A stretch of 39,967 nt of DNA from QWPN01 sp044360305. GTDB taxonomy: Bacteria; Planctomycetota; Planctomycetia; Pirellulales; UBA1268. The stretch covers positions 1 to 39,967 of the forward strand of contig JBIKKQ010000012.1 of the NCBI GenBank assembly GCA_044360305.1. Reading direction: 5' to 3'. Each line of letters opens with the position of its first letter. The first letter of the stretch is position 1. Made by a program: the position numbers and the translations under genes. The notes beneath the pieces were generated by a model. It was not told the origin of the DNA, made no database searches, and saw only the letters and a list, made by a program, of their open reading frames with translations. Positions 16,436 through 25,297 of this stretch are shown one piece after another.

Positions 16436-18091
16436 ATGACCGCTCACCTCGCGGCAATGCGCTCGACCCGCGGCGCGGCATTCGTGGCCGTTGCCTTCGT
16501 TGCCTTCGTCGGCGGCGGCGCCGGCGCCGCCGACACGCCCAACAACGTCGTCCACAACGCCGACGATCTTGGCTACGGCGACGTGCAGTGCTACAACCCC
16601 GACCGGGGGCGGATCCCGACGCCGCACATCGACCGGCTCGCCGCGCAGGGCATGCGGTTCACCGACGGCCATTCGTCGAGCGGTGTCTGCTCCCCCTCCC
16701 GCTACACGCTGCTCACCGGCCGTTACCACTGGCGGAGCCGGCTGCAGGCGGGCATCGTCGGCGTCTTCGGCGCCCCGTTGATCGCCGCCGACCGGGTCAC
16801 CCTGGGCACGCTCGCCAGGCGGCACGGCTACCGCACCGCCTGCATCGGCAAATGGCACCTCGGCTGGGACTGGCCGATCCCCGCGGGCCGGGAATCGCTC
16901 TTTCATCGCACACAGCGGGCCGATGGGCCGCCGAGCCCGGAGCAGATTTCGCTCTGGAAGGAGGTCTTCTCGCAGCCTATCGCCGGCGGGCCGATCAGCC
17001 GCGGCTTCGACGTCTACTTCGGCACCGACGTGCCCAACTGGCCGCCGTACTGCTTCATCGAACAGGATCGGACGGTCGGGATTCCCACGGAGTTCCTCCC
17101 CGCGCGGCTCCTGAGGAACAGCCAGGCCAGCGATCCGGGGCCGGCGCTGGCCGGCTGGGCGCTCGAGCCGATCCTGCCGGCGCTCCGCGATCGGGCGGTG
17201 AAGTTCATCGCGGAGTCGGCCGCGGCCAAGTCGCCGTTCCTGCTCTGTATGCCGCTCACGACACCACACACGCCGCTGGCCGTCAATCCGGAGTGGCGGG
17301 GCAAGAGCGGTCTCGGGAACGACTTCGCCGACCTGGTCATGGAGACCGACGCCGCGGTCGGCCGCGTGCTCGCGGCACTCGACGAGGCCGGCGTCGCCGG
17401 GAACACGCTCGTGCTCTTCACCTCCGACAACGGCTGCGCTCCCTCCAGCGGCGTCAAGGCACTGGAGGCGAAGGGGCATTTTCCGAGCGGCCCGCTGCGC
17501 GGCTACAAGGCCGACGCCTGGGAGGGCGGGCATCGCGTGCCGTTCATCGTGCGCTGGCCTGGCGTCGTGAATCCGGGCCGGACGTCGGATGCGCTCGTCC
17601 ATCAGGCCGACCTGCTCGCCACGGTCGCCGAGATCCTGGGCACGAAACTTCCCGACGACGCCGGCGAGGACAGCTTCAGCCTGCTGCCGCTGCTGAAGGG
17701 CGGCACCGCGGCCGTCCGCACGCATGCCGTGAGCTGCTCGATCCGTGGCGTGCCGGCCGTGCGGCTCGGCTCGTGGAAATACATCGCCGCTCCCGGCTCG
17801 GGCGGCTGGGGCGGGGGAGACGACGCGATCGAGCCGGTGCAGCTCTACGATCTGGCCGCCGACATCGGCGAGACGAGGAACCTCGCGGCGGCGCACCCGG
17901 ACCGTCTGGCGGAACTGCAGGCCTTGCTCGAGAAGCTGATCACCGACGGCCGCAGCACGCCCGGGAGTCCGCAGCCCAACGACGTCGCCGTCGTCCGTCA
18001 TGCGAAACCTGCGGCTCGGGGCAGGGAGGCCGCGGCCCAGGACCGCGACCGACAGGATCGTGCGCCGGCCGGTGCCGCAGGCTCCCGGTGA
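16436..18091 (+). CDS. secreted type I sulfatase
   Basis: This is a 551-residue arylsulfatase-family enzyme with an N-terminal signal peptide (AAFVAVAFVAFVGGGAG). The metal site begins at ADDLGYGD (Asp43, Asp44). CSPSR at 85-89 carries the Cys converted to formylglycine. KWHLGWDW, TTPHTPLAV and FTSDNGCAP supply the remaining active-site Lys, His, Asp and Asn. Planctomycetes carry many such enzymes for sulfated polysaccharides. The strand before ADDLGYGD reads NNVVHN where the family usually has a hydrophobic run, and after RSTPGSPQPND the last 35 or so residues are charged and unlike the family. A second in-frame ATG at 16457 is an alternative start. TATCCT at 16424-16429 could be a -10 element. 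Confidence 0.9.
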   Translation: MTAHLAAMRSTRGAAFVAVAFVAFVGGGAGAADTPNNVVHNADDLGYGDVQCYNPDRGRIPTPHIDRLAAQGMRFTDGHSSSGVCSPSRYTLLTGRYHWRSRLQAGIVGVFGAPLIAADRVTLGTLARRHGYRTACIGKWHLGWDWPIPAGRESLFHRTQRADGPPSPEQISLWKEVFSQPIAGGPISRGFDVYFGTDVPNWPPYCFIEQDRTVGIPTEFLPARLLRNSQASDPGPALAGWALEPILPALRDRAVKFIAESAAAKSPFLLCMPLTTPHTPLAVNPEWRGKSGLGNDFADLVMETDAAVGRVLAALDEAGVAGNTLVLFTSDNGCAPSSGVKALEAKGHFPSGPLRGYKADAWEGGHRVPFIVRWPGVVNPGRTSDALVHQADLLATVAEILGTKLPDDAGEDSFSLLPLLKGGTAAVRTHAVSCSIRGVPAVRLGSWKYIAAPGSGGWGGGDDAIEPVQLYDLAADIGETRNLAAAHPDRLAELQALLEKLITDGRSTPGSPQPNDVAVVRHAKPAARGREAAAQDRDRQDRAPAGAAGSR

Positions 18092-18188
18092 GAATTCCCG
18101 CGGCACGACTCCCGGTGCTATGGCCGTCCTCGGCCACAGCATGGGGGTCAAGACGTGGTGGGGTCTGCGACGACCGCGGTCGCGTTGC

Positions 18189-19223
18189 TCAGCCCGCCGC
18201 CCGCAGGGCGGCGAGCACCCGCTGCATGTCGGCGGGCAGTTCCGCCGCGAACGTCATCCGGGCGCCGGTCCGCGGATGATCGACGGCCAGTTGGGCAGCG
18301 TGCAGCGCCTGCCGAGCGAGAAGCGGCTCCGCGACGGTCGCCCCGGGAGCCGACGGCCCGGGAAACCCGGCCTCGATCCGGCTTCGGCCGCTGTACAACG
18401 CGTCGCAGAGCACGGGGCAGCCGATGGCCGCCAGATGAACGCGGATCTGGTGGGTCCGGCCTGTTTTCGGCGTCAATCGCACCAGCGCCGCCGTGCGAAA
18501 CCGCTCCACGACCTCGAACCGGGTCAGCGCCTCACGGCTGGTCGAATGATCGGCACGGATCGCCATCTTTTCCCGCTGATAGGGATGGATGCCGATCGGC
18601 AGGTTGATCTCGTCGCGATCGAACTGCGGCGCCCCCTGCGTGATCGCCAGGTAGGTCTTCTCGACGGTGCGGCGCTCGAACTGCCGGGCCAGCGCGTGGT
18701 GGGCCTCCTCGCTGCGGGCCACGATGATCACGCCGCTGGTGTCGCGGTCGAGCCGGTGGACGATGCCCGGCCTCGTCGCTCCACCCGCGGTTGACAGCCC
18801 CGCACCGTCCGCCCCGCCGAGGTGCCAGATCAACGCGCCGGCGAGCGTCCCCTTCCAGTTGCCCTTGGCCGGATGCACCACCATCCCCGGCGGCTTGTCC
18901 ACGACCGCGATCGACTCGTCGACGTGGACGAAGACGAGCGGAATCTCCTCGGCGGCCGGACCGGCCCGCGGCGGCTCCGGCACGGTGAAGCACACGCTGC
19001 TGCCGGCGCGCAGCCTGTGGGACGCCCGCGCCGTCACCCCGTCCACCCGCACCGCCGACTTCTCGATGGCCCGGGCGAGAAACGAGCGGCTGTGGCCGGG
19101 AAACTCCCGGACGAGAAACTGGTCGAGCCGCATCCCGGCCGATTCGTCGCCGACGACGACCACGACCTCGGAGCCCGGTGCCGGATCCGTCTCCTCGGCG
19201 TCGATCAGGCCGTCACTTGGCAA
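18189..19223 (-). CDS. RluA-family 23S rRNA-type pseudouridine synthase
   Basis: This enzyme converts uridine to pseudouridine, most likely in 23S rRNA as RluC/RluD do. The N-terminal S4 RNA-binding domain is MRLDQFLVREFPGHSRSFLA and the following 30 residues. The catalytic domain carries HRLDRDTSG, with the nucleophilic Asp, plus KTYLAI and LTPKTGRTHQIRVHL. The start is uncertain. The TTG at 19223 overlaps the upstream gene by 11 bp and gives 344 residues. An ATG at 19322 would add a Pro-rich tail overlapping that gene by 110 bp. The gene is convergent with the sulfatase, leaving 97 bp between them. Confidence 0.88.
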   Translation of the reverse strand: MPSDGLIDAEETDPAPGSEVVVVVGDESAGMRLDQFLVREFPGHSRSFLARAIEKSAVRVDGVTARASHRLRAGSSVCFTVPEPPRAGPAAEEIPLVFVHVDESIAVVDKPPGMVVHPAKGNWKGTLAGALIWHLGGADGAGLSTAGGATRPGIVHRLDRDTSGVIIVARSEEAHHALARQFERRTVEKTYLAITQGAPQFDRDEINLPIGIHPYQREKMAIRADHSTSREALTRFEVVERFRTAALVRLTPKTGRTHQIRVHLAAIGCPVLCDALYSGRSRIEAGFPGPSAPGATVAEPLLARQALHAAQLAVDHPRTGARMTFAAELPADMQRVLAALRAAG

Positions 19224-19977
19224 CTGGCTCGGGCTGGGCGGCGGCGCCGGCGGGTGCGGCCCCGGTCCCCGACTCGGCGGCGGGCTTTGCGGCTGGGGTG
19301 CCGGAGGGTTCGGAAGGTGCATTGGTCGGAGGCGTGACCGGTTCCTGGGCAGGCTTGTCGAGGGAGGCGAAATCCTGGCCTGCAAACCATTTATACCACT
19401 CGACCGCCGCCGGCCGGGCCAGGGACGCAGCGCGGGCCGCCGCCAAACCCGCGCAGGCGCCGTCGGCATACTCGCGGGCCACGGCCTCGTAGCCCTTGCG
19501 GGCCTCGTCGAGCCTGCCGAGCGACTCGTTCGTCTTCGCCAGACCGAAGACCGCCCGCTCGGCGACGATCCGGTTCGGCCGGCCATTCACGAGCTGCTGA
19601 TACTGCTGGGAGACCTCCTCAAGCCGCTTCTTTCCCCGGGGGCCGTCGGTGAACAGCAGCTCGACTCCCTCCGCGAACGCCATGTCGGCCGCGGTCAGTT
19701 CCGCCAGATTGGCCGCCGGCGTCCCGGGAAACTGCCGAACGACGTTTTGCAGCGCGACGGCATTGCCCTCGCGCGAGGCGGCGAGGCTGGCCCGCCAGCT
19801 CTCGGCGCTGGATGCGGTCCGCTGGCCCGCGATCGCCACCCACAGGCCGAGGCCTGCGAACAGCAGCCCGACGACCGCCGCGATCGACCACTGGTGGCGC
19901 CGCAGCCGCTCGACGGTCTGCATCGTGGCCGCCGCGAGGTCGTTTTCCTGCAACTCGATTCGTTGTGCCGGCTGCAT
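19213..19977 (-). CDS. membrane-anchored TPR-like protein, function unknown
   Basis: This 254-residue protein has one transmembrane helix near residues 30-51 (WSIAAVVGLLFAGLGLWVAI) after a short cytoplasmic N-terminus. Helical pairs of tetratricopeptide type follow (AERAVFGLAKTNESLGRLDE, ARKGYEAVAREYADG), then a Pro/Ala/Glu-rich C-terminal tail. The architecture recalls YfgM-like ancillary proteins of the translocon or BAM, but I cannot claim that function. An AGGGAG sits upstream of the ATG. The gene directly precedes and overlaps the pseudouridine synthase, and is divergent from the helicase. Confidence 0.7.
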   Translation of the reverse strand: MQPAQRIELQENDLAAATMQTVERLRRHQWSIAAVVGLLFAGLGLWVAIAGQRTASSAESWRASLAASREGNAVALQNVVRQFPGTPAANLAELTAADMAFAEGVELLFTDGPRGKKRLEEVSQQYQQLVNGRPNRIVAERAVFGLAKTNESLGRLDEARKGYEAVAREYADGACAGLAAARAASLARPAAVEWYKWFAGQDFASLDKPAQEPVTPPTNAPSEPSGTPAAKPAAESGTGAAPAGAAAQPEPVAK

Positions 19978-20139
19978 CCGCTGGTCTCCCTGCCGTACGG
20001 TTCGGCGGCCAATAGAAAACTCCGGCCGCGGCCCGTCAAGGTGAATCGGCCCGCCGGCCGCCCCGGCCCGCGCACCGCAGGCGTCTGGTACATTCTCTCC
20101 CCCGGCTCAGGCCGGACCACACGACGACGCAGGCCACCC

Positions 20140-22245
20140 ATGGACGGAGCGACGACCGAGCCGCAGGCGAACACGGCACCGGTGCGGGAGCGGCCCGCGC
20201 GGCGGACGGGCGTGCCCGGCCTGAACGCGGCACAGTCCGACGCAGTGCTCGCCCCGCCCGGCCCGCTCCTCGTGCTGGCGGGCGCCGGCACGGGCAAGAC
20301 CCGGGTGGTGATCGCCCGCATCGCCCAGCTCGTCCGGCGCGGAGCCCGGCCGTCGCGGATCCTCGCCGTCACGTTCACCAACAAGGCGGCCCGCGAGATG
20401 CAGGCCCGGGCGGCGACGCTCCTCGGCAGGAAGGAGGACGAGCGACCGGAGATCTCCACGATCCATTCGCTCTGCGTCCGCATCCTGCGCCGGCACGCCA
20501 CCGCGCTCGGCTATCCGGAGCGGTTCGCCATCATCGACCGCGGCGAGCAGGAGACCGCCGCCCGCACGGCGCTCAAGGAGCTGCGGGTGCCCGAGACGAC
20601 GCTCCGCCCCGGCGACCTGCTGGCGCGGATCGGCGGCTGGAAGAGCCGGGGCATCCGCCCCGACGCCGCCCTCGACACGATCGACGCCGACGCCGACGAC
20701 TCGTGGACGCTGACGGCGGCGGCCTACCGGCGCTACCAGACCGCCCTGCGGACGGCCGGCGCCGTTGACTTCGACGACCTGCTGCTCCTCGTGGACGAAC
20801 TATTTTCCACCGACGATGCCGCCCGCCGCGCCGAGGCGGGCCGCTTCGACCACCTGCTCATCGACGAGTACCAGGACACGAGCGCGATCCAGGAGCGGAT
20901 CCTGACGGCACTGGCCCGCGACCACGGCAGCCTGTGCGTGGTGGGGGACGACGACCAGTCGATCTATTCCTGGCGCGGCGCCGAGGTGTCGCACATCCTC
21001 GACTTCGCCCGGCGCTGGCCCGGCGCCCGGATCGTCAAGCTGGAGGAAAACTATCGCTCCACGCCCGAGATCATCCGGGCGGCCAACCTGCTCATCGAGC
21101 GCAACTCGCGCCGTCACGGCAAGACGCTCGTCGCCGCCCTGCCCGCGGGCCAGCCCCCGGCGATCGTCCAGGCGCAGGACGAGATCGACGAGGCCCGACG
21201 GGTGGTCGGGGACCTCGAGAGCCTGCTCAAGGAAGGCCGCGTGGACCCGGCCGAGGCGGCGATCCTCGTCCGCACCGGCGAGCAGACCCGGGTCTTCGAG
21301 CAGGAGCTGCGCCGGCGCAACGTGGCCTACGATCTCGTCGGCAGCCGGTCGTTCTTCGACCGGCGCGAGGTCAAGGACGTGATGGCCTTCCTGCGCGTGC
21401 TCGTCGATCCGGACGACGACCTGGCGCTGTCGCGGATCGCCAACGTGCCGCCCCGTGGCCTGTCGTCGCAGGCGATCCAGGGGGCGCGGTCGCGGGCCCA
21501 GGAACGCGGGGCGAGCATGTGGCAGGAACTCGTCGCCTCGCGCGACGCGGGCCGGCTGTCGGGCGCCGCCGCCGGGGGCGTGGCGGCGCTGGAGCGGTTG
21601 ATCGCCCTGCGCGACGCGCCGCCCGCCGCGGCCCCGGGCCTGACCCGCTGCGGCGCGATGCTCCGCGGGCTGCTGGAGTCCGTCGGCTACCGCCGGCATC
21701 TGGAGAAGGAATACGAGGCGGAGCCCAACGAGGCCGAGCAGCGCTGGGACTGCGTCGAGGAGGTGGCGACGGCGCTCGACCAGTACGAGCGCGGGCATCC
21801 GCAGGTCACGGACCCGGCGGCGGTCGTCCGCGGCTTCCTCGACGACTTCGTGCTCGACGCCGACAAGGACGATCGCTTCGAGTCCGACAAGCCGAAGGCG
21901 GGAGCGATCCGCCTGATGACGCTGCACGCGGCGAAGGGGCTGGAATTCGACTGCGTCTGGATGGTCGGCATGGAGGAGACGCTCCTGCCGCACCACCGGT
22001 CGCTGGCGGCCGGGCTGCTGGCGATCGACGAGGAACGCCGGCTTTGCTACGTCGGCGTGACGCGGGCCAAGCGCCGGCTCGTCCTCTCGCTCTGCCTGAC
22101 GCGGACGAAGTGGGGTCGGAGCAAGCCGACGCGACCGAGCCGGTTCCTCTACGAGCTCACCGGCCAGCCGGAGAAGTTTCGCGAGGAGGGGGACGAGAAG
22201 CCCGAGCCCGCGACCCGCCCCCGCGGCCGCCGCGGGCGGCAGTAA
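20140..22245 (+). CDS. pcrA: UvrD/PcrA-family superfamily 1 DNA helicase
   Basis: This 701-residue 3'-to-5' helicase serves in repair and replication-fork clearance. It contains Walker A GAGTGKT (48-54), FTNKAAREM, TIHSLC, DEYQDT (Walker B), GDDDQSIYSWRGAE, ENYRST, LMTLHAAKGLEFD and YVGVTRAKRRL in the family order. The ATG at 20140 is chosen because the N-terminal region leads straight into LNAAQSDAV, the Q motif. The same reading frame stays open far upstream, but that is antisense to other genes. The C-terminus ends in a basic PRGRRGRQ tail and lacks the long PcrA C-terminal extension. Confidence 0.93.
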   Translation: MDGATTEPQANTAPVRERPARRTGVPGLNAAQSDAVLAPPGPLLVLAGAGTGKTRVVIARIAQLVRRGARPSRILAVTFTNKAAREMQARAATLLGRKEDERPEISTIHSLCVRILRRHATALGYPERFAIIDRGEQETAARTALKELRVPETTLRPGDLLARIGGWKSRGIRPDAALDTIDADADDSWTLTAAAYRRYQTALRTAGAVDFDDLLLLVDELFSTDDAARRAEAGRFDHLLIDEYQDTSAIQERILTALARDHGSLCVVGDDDQSIYSWRGAEVSHILDFARRWPGARIVKLEENYRSTPEIIRAANLLIERNSRRHGKTLVAALPAGQPPAIVQAQDEIDEARRVVGDLESLLKEGRVDPAEAAILVRTGEQTRVFEQELRRRNVAYDLVGSRSFFDRREVKDVMAFLRVLVDPDDDLALSRIANVPPRGLSSQAIQGARSRAQERGASMWQELVASRDAGRLSGAAAGGVAALERLIALRDAPPAAAPGLTRCGAMLRGLLESVGYRRHLEKEYEAEPNEAEQRWDCVEEVATALDQYERGHPQVTDPAAVVRGFLDDFVLDADKDDRFESDKPKAGAIRLMTLHAAKGLEFDCVWMVGMEETLLPHHRSLAAGLLAIDEERRLCYVGVTRAKRRLVLSLCLTRTKWGRSKPTRPSRFLYELTGQPEKFREEGDEKPEPATRPRGRRGRQ

Positions 22246-22256
22246 GTCGCGCCGTC

Positions 22257-22328
22257 GCAGCCGACACAGCGGCTGCTCCGGCTTACGGTCGCCGGGCACA
22301 GCCCGGCTCCGCGAGGCTTACGCCTCGC
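22257..22328. repeat. array of three consecutive 7-bp-stem hairpins after the helicase gene
   Basis: GCAGCCG-ACACAG-CGGCTGC (22257-22276), GCCGGGC-ACA-GCCCGGC (22291-22307) and GCGAGGC-TTAC-GCCTCGC (22311-22328) lie in a row beginning 12 bp after the helicase stop. All stems are perfect. They could be REP-like palindromes or a 3'-end stabilising and terminating structure. The rest of 22246-22761 holds repeat A2 and no gene that I can see. Confidence 0.7.
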
Positions 22329-22395
22329 ACTCCGGTTATATGGTTCCTTCTTGTTCCTTGCGCACGAATCGAGGCTCCCGAATCAGATCACGGGA

Positions 22396-22555
22396 GGGGT
22401 TGCCCATGCCCAGGGAGCCGGCGTTAGCTGCCCAGCGCAGACAGGATGTCGGAGCGCAGGCAGGTCCGAGCGAGCGCAGGCCGGGCACCGATCCGCCCAA
22501 AAGGCGGATTGGTCGGGCCGGAGCGAACGTCCGGCGACGGGGCGTGGGCGGCCCC
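22396..22555. repeat. dispersed intergenic repeat A, copy 2
   Basis: It begins with GGGGTTGCCCATGCCC (22396-22411), the exact reverse complement of the right end of copies 1 and 3. It ends with a decayed partner GGGCGTGGGCGGCCCC (22540-22555). The internal hairpin ATCCGCC-CAAAA-GGCGGAT (22491-22509) and the block GCCGGAGCGAACG are shared with copy 1. Overall likeness to copy 1 is about 80% by eye. Beyond 22555 the match fades. Confidence 0.7.
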
Positions 22556-22743
22556 GACCAGCGAACCACGCGAGGCTCAAGTGTGGCCCGTATCACCGGC
22601 GTCCAACGCCTTCCACGATCCACGATCTCGGCAGCCGGCGGATCGGCGGAAGCTCGAGGAGCGTGAGGCGGCCTCGCCTCAGCGACGAGACTTCTGCCGT
22701 CCGCCGGCGGGTTGGGCTTTTGCCGTGCCGTTGGTGGCTTTGC

Positions 22744-22761
22744 CGTGGGCAGGCACCCACG
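22744..22761 (-). terminator. hairpin directly after the aldehyde dehydrogenase stop
   Basis: CGTGGG-TGCCTG-CCCACG on the minus strand begins immediately after the stop codon of the dehydrogenase gene. The stem is 6 bp and there is no T-run, so termination is only possible. Confidence 0.35.
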
Positions 22762-24453
22762 TCACCCGCGCAGCACGCCCGGCAGCATCCGCAGGAGCGA
22801 CCAGACGCCGGTCCGGCCGGCGGCGATCGCCGCGTACATCTCGGCGACGCCCCGGGCCAGCGACGCCCCGTGCCGATGCCAGGGAAACCACGGCGGCCTC
22901 GGCCACGACTCGAGCGGCGCCCGCAGGATCGTGTTGTGCACCAGGGGGAGCAGGAGCGGGTCGTGCACCCGCCCGATGCCGCTCTGCGGGTCGGCGAGCG
23001 TGGCCCCGGGAAACCCGCCCCACGGCACGCTCCCCATGGCGTATCCGAGCGCCGACCAGGTGTTGCAGGCCACGACGCCGTATTCGAGGTGCTCGACGAG
23101 CATCTCGACCCGCCGGGCGGCGTGGGCATCGAGCCCGGCCGGCGCCGTGACGCTCGCCGCCAGCGAGCCGGGCAGCGTGTGAACGAAGGCCGTCACCCGG
23201 CCACAGAACTCGTCGATCGAGCCGGCATCGAGCGGCGTCTCCACGGCCACCGGCCCGAACCACTCCCGCTCCAGCCAGCGCGGCTCGCGGTCGCGATCGA
23301 CCCCGGCCTGAAACACGATGGGGAGCGTGCCGTCGGTCGGCGGCTGCCGGCCCGTCACCGTTTCCCACAGGGCCGCCGCGCCGGGATACCAGGCCGGCCG
23401 GGCAGGCAGCATCGCCAGACGGCCGGCCACGAGCGCGCAAAACTCGTCGCGTTGGTCCCACGACCGGCAGGTGACGACGCACTTCGTGGCGATGCAGTTG
23501 AACGACGTGTTGTTGGCGATCGAGGCGGCGACCAGGTCGGCCTGGTGCCGCAGCTGGGCCGGGGTGTAGCGGCCCGGCACGACGATCCACGGGGTGACAT
23601 TGCCGAGCTCGCAGGTGATCGGCTTCGTGAGCCGGGGGACGGCGTCAACGGGCCGGGGCCCGGGGCCGCCCCACACGAGCGCGTCAAAGGCCCCCTGGCC
23701 GCCGGTGAGGTGCACGTGGGTGACCCGCGGATCGGCCACGGCCTGCGCGGCGACGTCCGCGCCGCCGACCACGATCTCGACGAGGCCGGCATCGACGAGC
23801 GGTGCGACCGCCGTCCGGAGTGTCTCGGCCAGCGGCGCGTGGAGCGGGTGGAGTTTGAGAAGCACGGCCCGGCCGTGCTCGAAGACCTGCGCGATCGCGT
23901 CGGCGACGGCGAGGCCGGTGACGTTGCCGGCGCCGAGGACCGCCGCCACGCCGCCGGTCGCCGGGCGCACGCGGGCCTCTTCGGCCCACGACCGGGTGAA
24001 GGCCGCCGTGTTGCCCGGATCGACGCAGCGCACCGTCGCCGAGAAGCCGCCGTTGATGGCGGCGTCGAGCAGGCCCGGCTCGGGCAGCACGTCCACGCCG
24101 ACGAGCGGCACGGGCCCGGCACGGCCGCTGACGGCGGCGAGCGGTCGCGCCGCGCGGGCGGACCGCGGCACGCCCCGGGCCGCGACATCCGCCAGCGATC
24201 GGGCCGTGATCAGGAGCAGCCGCAGCGTGGCGATCGGGCCGGTGGCCATCTCCTCGGCGGCGGCCGGCGCGGAGCCCTGCGCCGACTTGATCGCGATCGC
24301 GGCATCGACCCACGGCCCGGCCATGCGGCCCACGGCGACCGCCGTCTGCCGGGCGAGCAGGCCGCGGGCCCGGGCATCGCGGGCCGCGTGCCGCGTCGCG
24401 CCGGCCGCGAGCCGCGTGCAGGCGTCGGTCAGTTCCTGGCTGGTGACGTGCAT
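22762..24453 (-). CDS. aldehyde dehydrogenase-superfamily protein, divergent
   Basis: This 563-residue protein shows the aldehyde dehydrogenase pattern: a cofactor-fold segment GGVAAVLGAGNVTGLA, the general-base region TCELGNVTPW (Glu282) and the nucleophile region NTSFNCIATK (Cys320). The family FGPV motif appears in EREWFGPVAVE. ELGN replaces the usual ELGG, and the Cys context is unusual. It is longer than typical members, with a C-terminal tail rich in Trp and Pro (PLESWPRPPWFPWHRHG). The acyl substrate is unknown. I chose the ATG at 24453; upstream residues to 24525 look non-coding. It stands alone between two intergenic regions. Confidence 0.8.
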   Translation of the reverse strand: MHVTSQELTDACTRLAAGATRHAARDARARGLLARQTAVAVGRMAGPWVDAAIAIKSAQGSAPAAAEEMATGPIATLRLLLITARSLADVAARGVPRSARAARPLAAVSGRAGPVPLVGVDVLPEPGLLDAAINGGFSATVRCVDPGNTAAFTRSWAEEARVRPATGGVAAVLGAGNVTGLAVADAIAQVFEHGRAVLLKLHPLHAPLAETLRTAVAPLVDAGLVEIVVGGADVAAQAVADPRVTHVHLTGGQGAFDALVWGGPGPRPVDAVPRLTKPITCELGNVTPWIVVPGRYTPAQLRHQADLVAASIANNTSFNCIATKCVVTCRSWDQRDEFCALVAGRLAMLPARPAWYPGAAALWETVTGRQPPTDGTLPIVFQAGVDRDREPRWLEREWFGPVAVETPLDAGSIDEFCGRVTAFVHTLPGSLAASVTAPAGLDAHAARRVEMLVEHLEYGVVACNTWSALGYAMGSVPWGGFPGATLADPQSGIGRVHDPLLLPLVHNTILRAPLESWPRPPWFPWHRHGASLARGVAEMYAAIAAGRTGVWSLLRMLPGVLRG

Positions 24454-24635
24454 GGGATTCCGAGGAGGTCGGCACCGAGGGCGGGCGTCAGACCGCAATG
24501 AAGCGTGTCGCGGCCGGAGTGCCATCGCCGGCGTCGATCCTAGTCATGGCCGGCAGACATGGGCAAAGCCGCGCGACGGTCGCTGCCCGGCCAGTCGCCA
24601 AGGATCATGCCTGTCCTTTTCACTTCCTTTTCACT

Positions 24636-25001
24636 TCACGACCAATTCGCAACGACTCCCAGACGCTGGGCCATCTGCCGCAGCCGTCGATCGCGGGTCC
24701 AGAGGACGTGCGACTGGCTGGTGGCTGCCCAGAGCAGATGCATGTCGATCAGCCCCAGCCCCTTTCCGTGAAGCCGGTGGCGGTCGATGAAGCCGACGAC
24801 TTCGACGTGGGTCGCCTGGGTGGCCTGCGGCAAGGCTCCAAGCAGCCCGAGGATCTCCGATCGCCGGGTGAGCGATCCGCACGCCAATTCGCCGATGACG
24901 AGCGGATGGCAGACGACGTCTCCCTGCACCAACAGGGACGCCGCACGGCCGTCGCCACGATTCAGGTGGTCAATCCACACCGATGTGTCGAGGAGCACCA
25001 A
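24636..25001 (-). CDS. vapC: VapC-type PIN-domain ribonuclease toxin
   Basis: This 121-residue PIN-domain protein is the toxin half of a type II toxin-antitoxin pair. The four acidic metal-binding residues are visible: Asp5 in LLDTSVWID, Glu38 in IGELACG, Asp86 in GLIDMHLLWAA and Asp104 in WTRDRRL. Known VapC toxins cleave tRNA or rRNA when freed from the antitoxin. The start is a TTG directly after the vapB TGA, 9 nt from GGAGG at 25011-25015; a GTG one codon later is an alternative. The adjacency with no gap indicates a tightly coupled operon. Confidence 0.88.
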   Translation of the reverse strand: MVLLDTSVWIDHLNRGDGRAASLLVQGDVVCHPLVIGELACGSLTRRSEILGLLGALPQATQATHVEVVGFIDRHRLHGKGLGLIDMHLLWAATSQSHVLWTRDRRLRQMAQRLGVVANWS

Positions 25002-25193
25002 TCAGCCCGGCCTCCGGCGGGGAATGGACCGTAGCCGCGGTTCGCTCCCGCCACGCGCCGCCAGTTCCCGAGCCGACTCCCGGGCGATCAGCGCCTCCAG
25101 GCCCAGCCGCACCAGTTGCGTCTTCTGTCGAACCCCGGTCAGTCGGGCCGCCTTCGCCAAGGTTTTCTCATCGATATTGAGCGTCGTTCGCAT
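25002..25193 (-). CDS. vapB: VapB-type antitoxin
   Basis: This 63-residue protein opens with RTTLNIDEKTLAKAARLTG, the ribbon-helix-helix DNA-binding fold typical of VapB antitoxins acting on VapC. A basic, disordered C-terminus (RSIPRRRPG) would wrap the toxin. The ATG at 25193 has no upstream Shine-Dalgarno sequence and sits about 7 nt from a candidate -10 box, suggesting a leaderless mRNA. Antitoxins of this kind repress their own operon, and two ATGCAT palindromes flank the promoter. Confidence 0.85.
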   Translation of the reverse strand: MRTTLNIDEKTLAKAARLTGVRQKTQLVRLGLEALIARESARELAARGGSEPRLRSIPRRRPG

Positions 25194-25228
25194 GCATCTA
25201 TTTTTGGCAAAAGATATGCATGTGTCAA
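25192..25228 (-). promoter_or_regulatory. vapBC promoter with paired ATGCAT boxes
   Basis: On the minus strand TTGACA (25228-25223) is followed after 17 bp by AAAAAT (25205-25200) and then the vapB ATG at 25193. Two ATGCAT palindromes, at 25216-25221 and 25192-25197, lie in the spacer and over the start codon, a plausible pair of VapB operator half-sites. The -35 is a perfect consensus, unusual in this window. Confidence 0.6.
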
Positions 25229-25297
25229 TGACTGCCTGCCGGCGACGCCACCTGGACCGGGCTGCCGGCGACTGCGGCAGCCGCCCCGCGGGGGGCG

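Noticed and set aside
18667..20139. In-frame upstream extension of the helicase
   Set aside because: The frame is open but antisense to the pseudouridine synthase and TPR genes, and the helicase Q motif begins shortly after the ATG at 20140.
22762..24453. Fatty acyl-CoA reductase (LuxC) as a specific function
   Set aside because: The Glu and Cys regions support the aldehyde dehydrogenase superfamily only; I could not find motifs that single out an acyl-CoA reductase.
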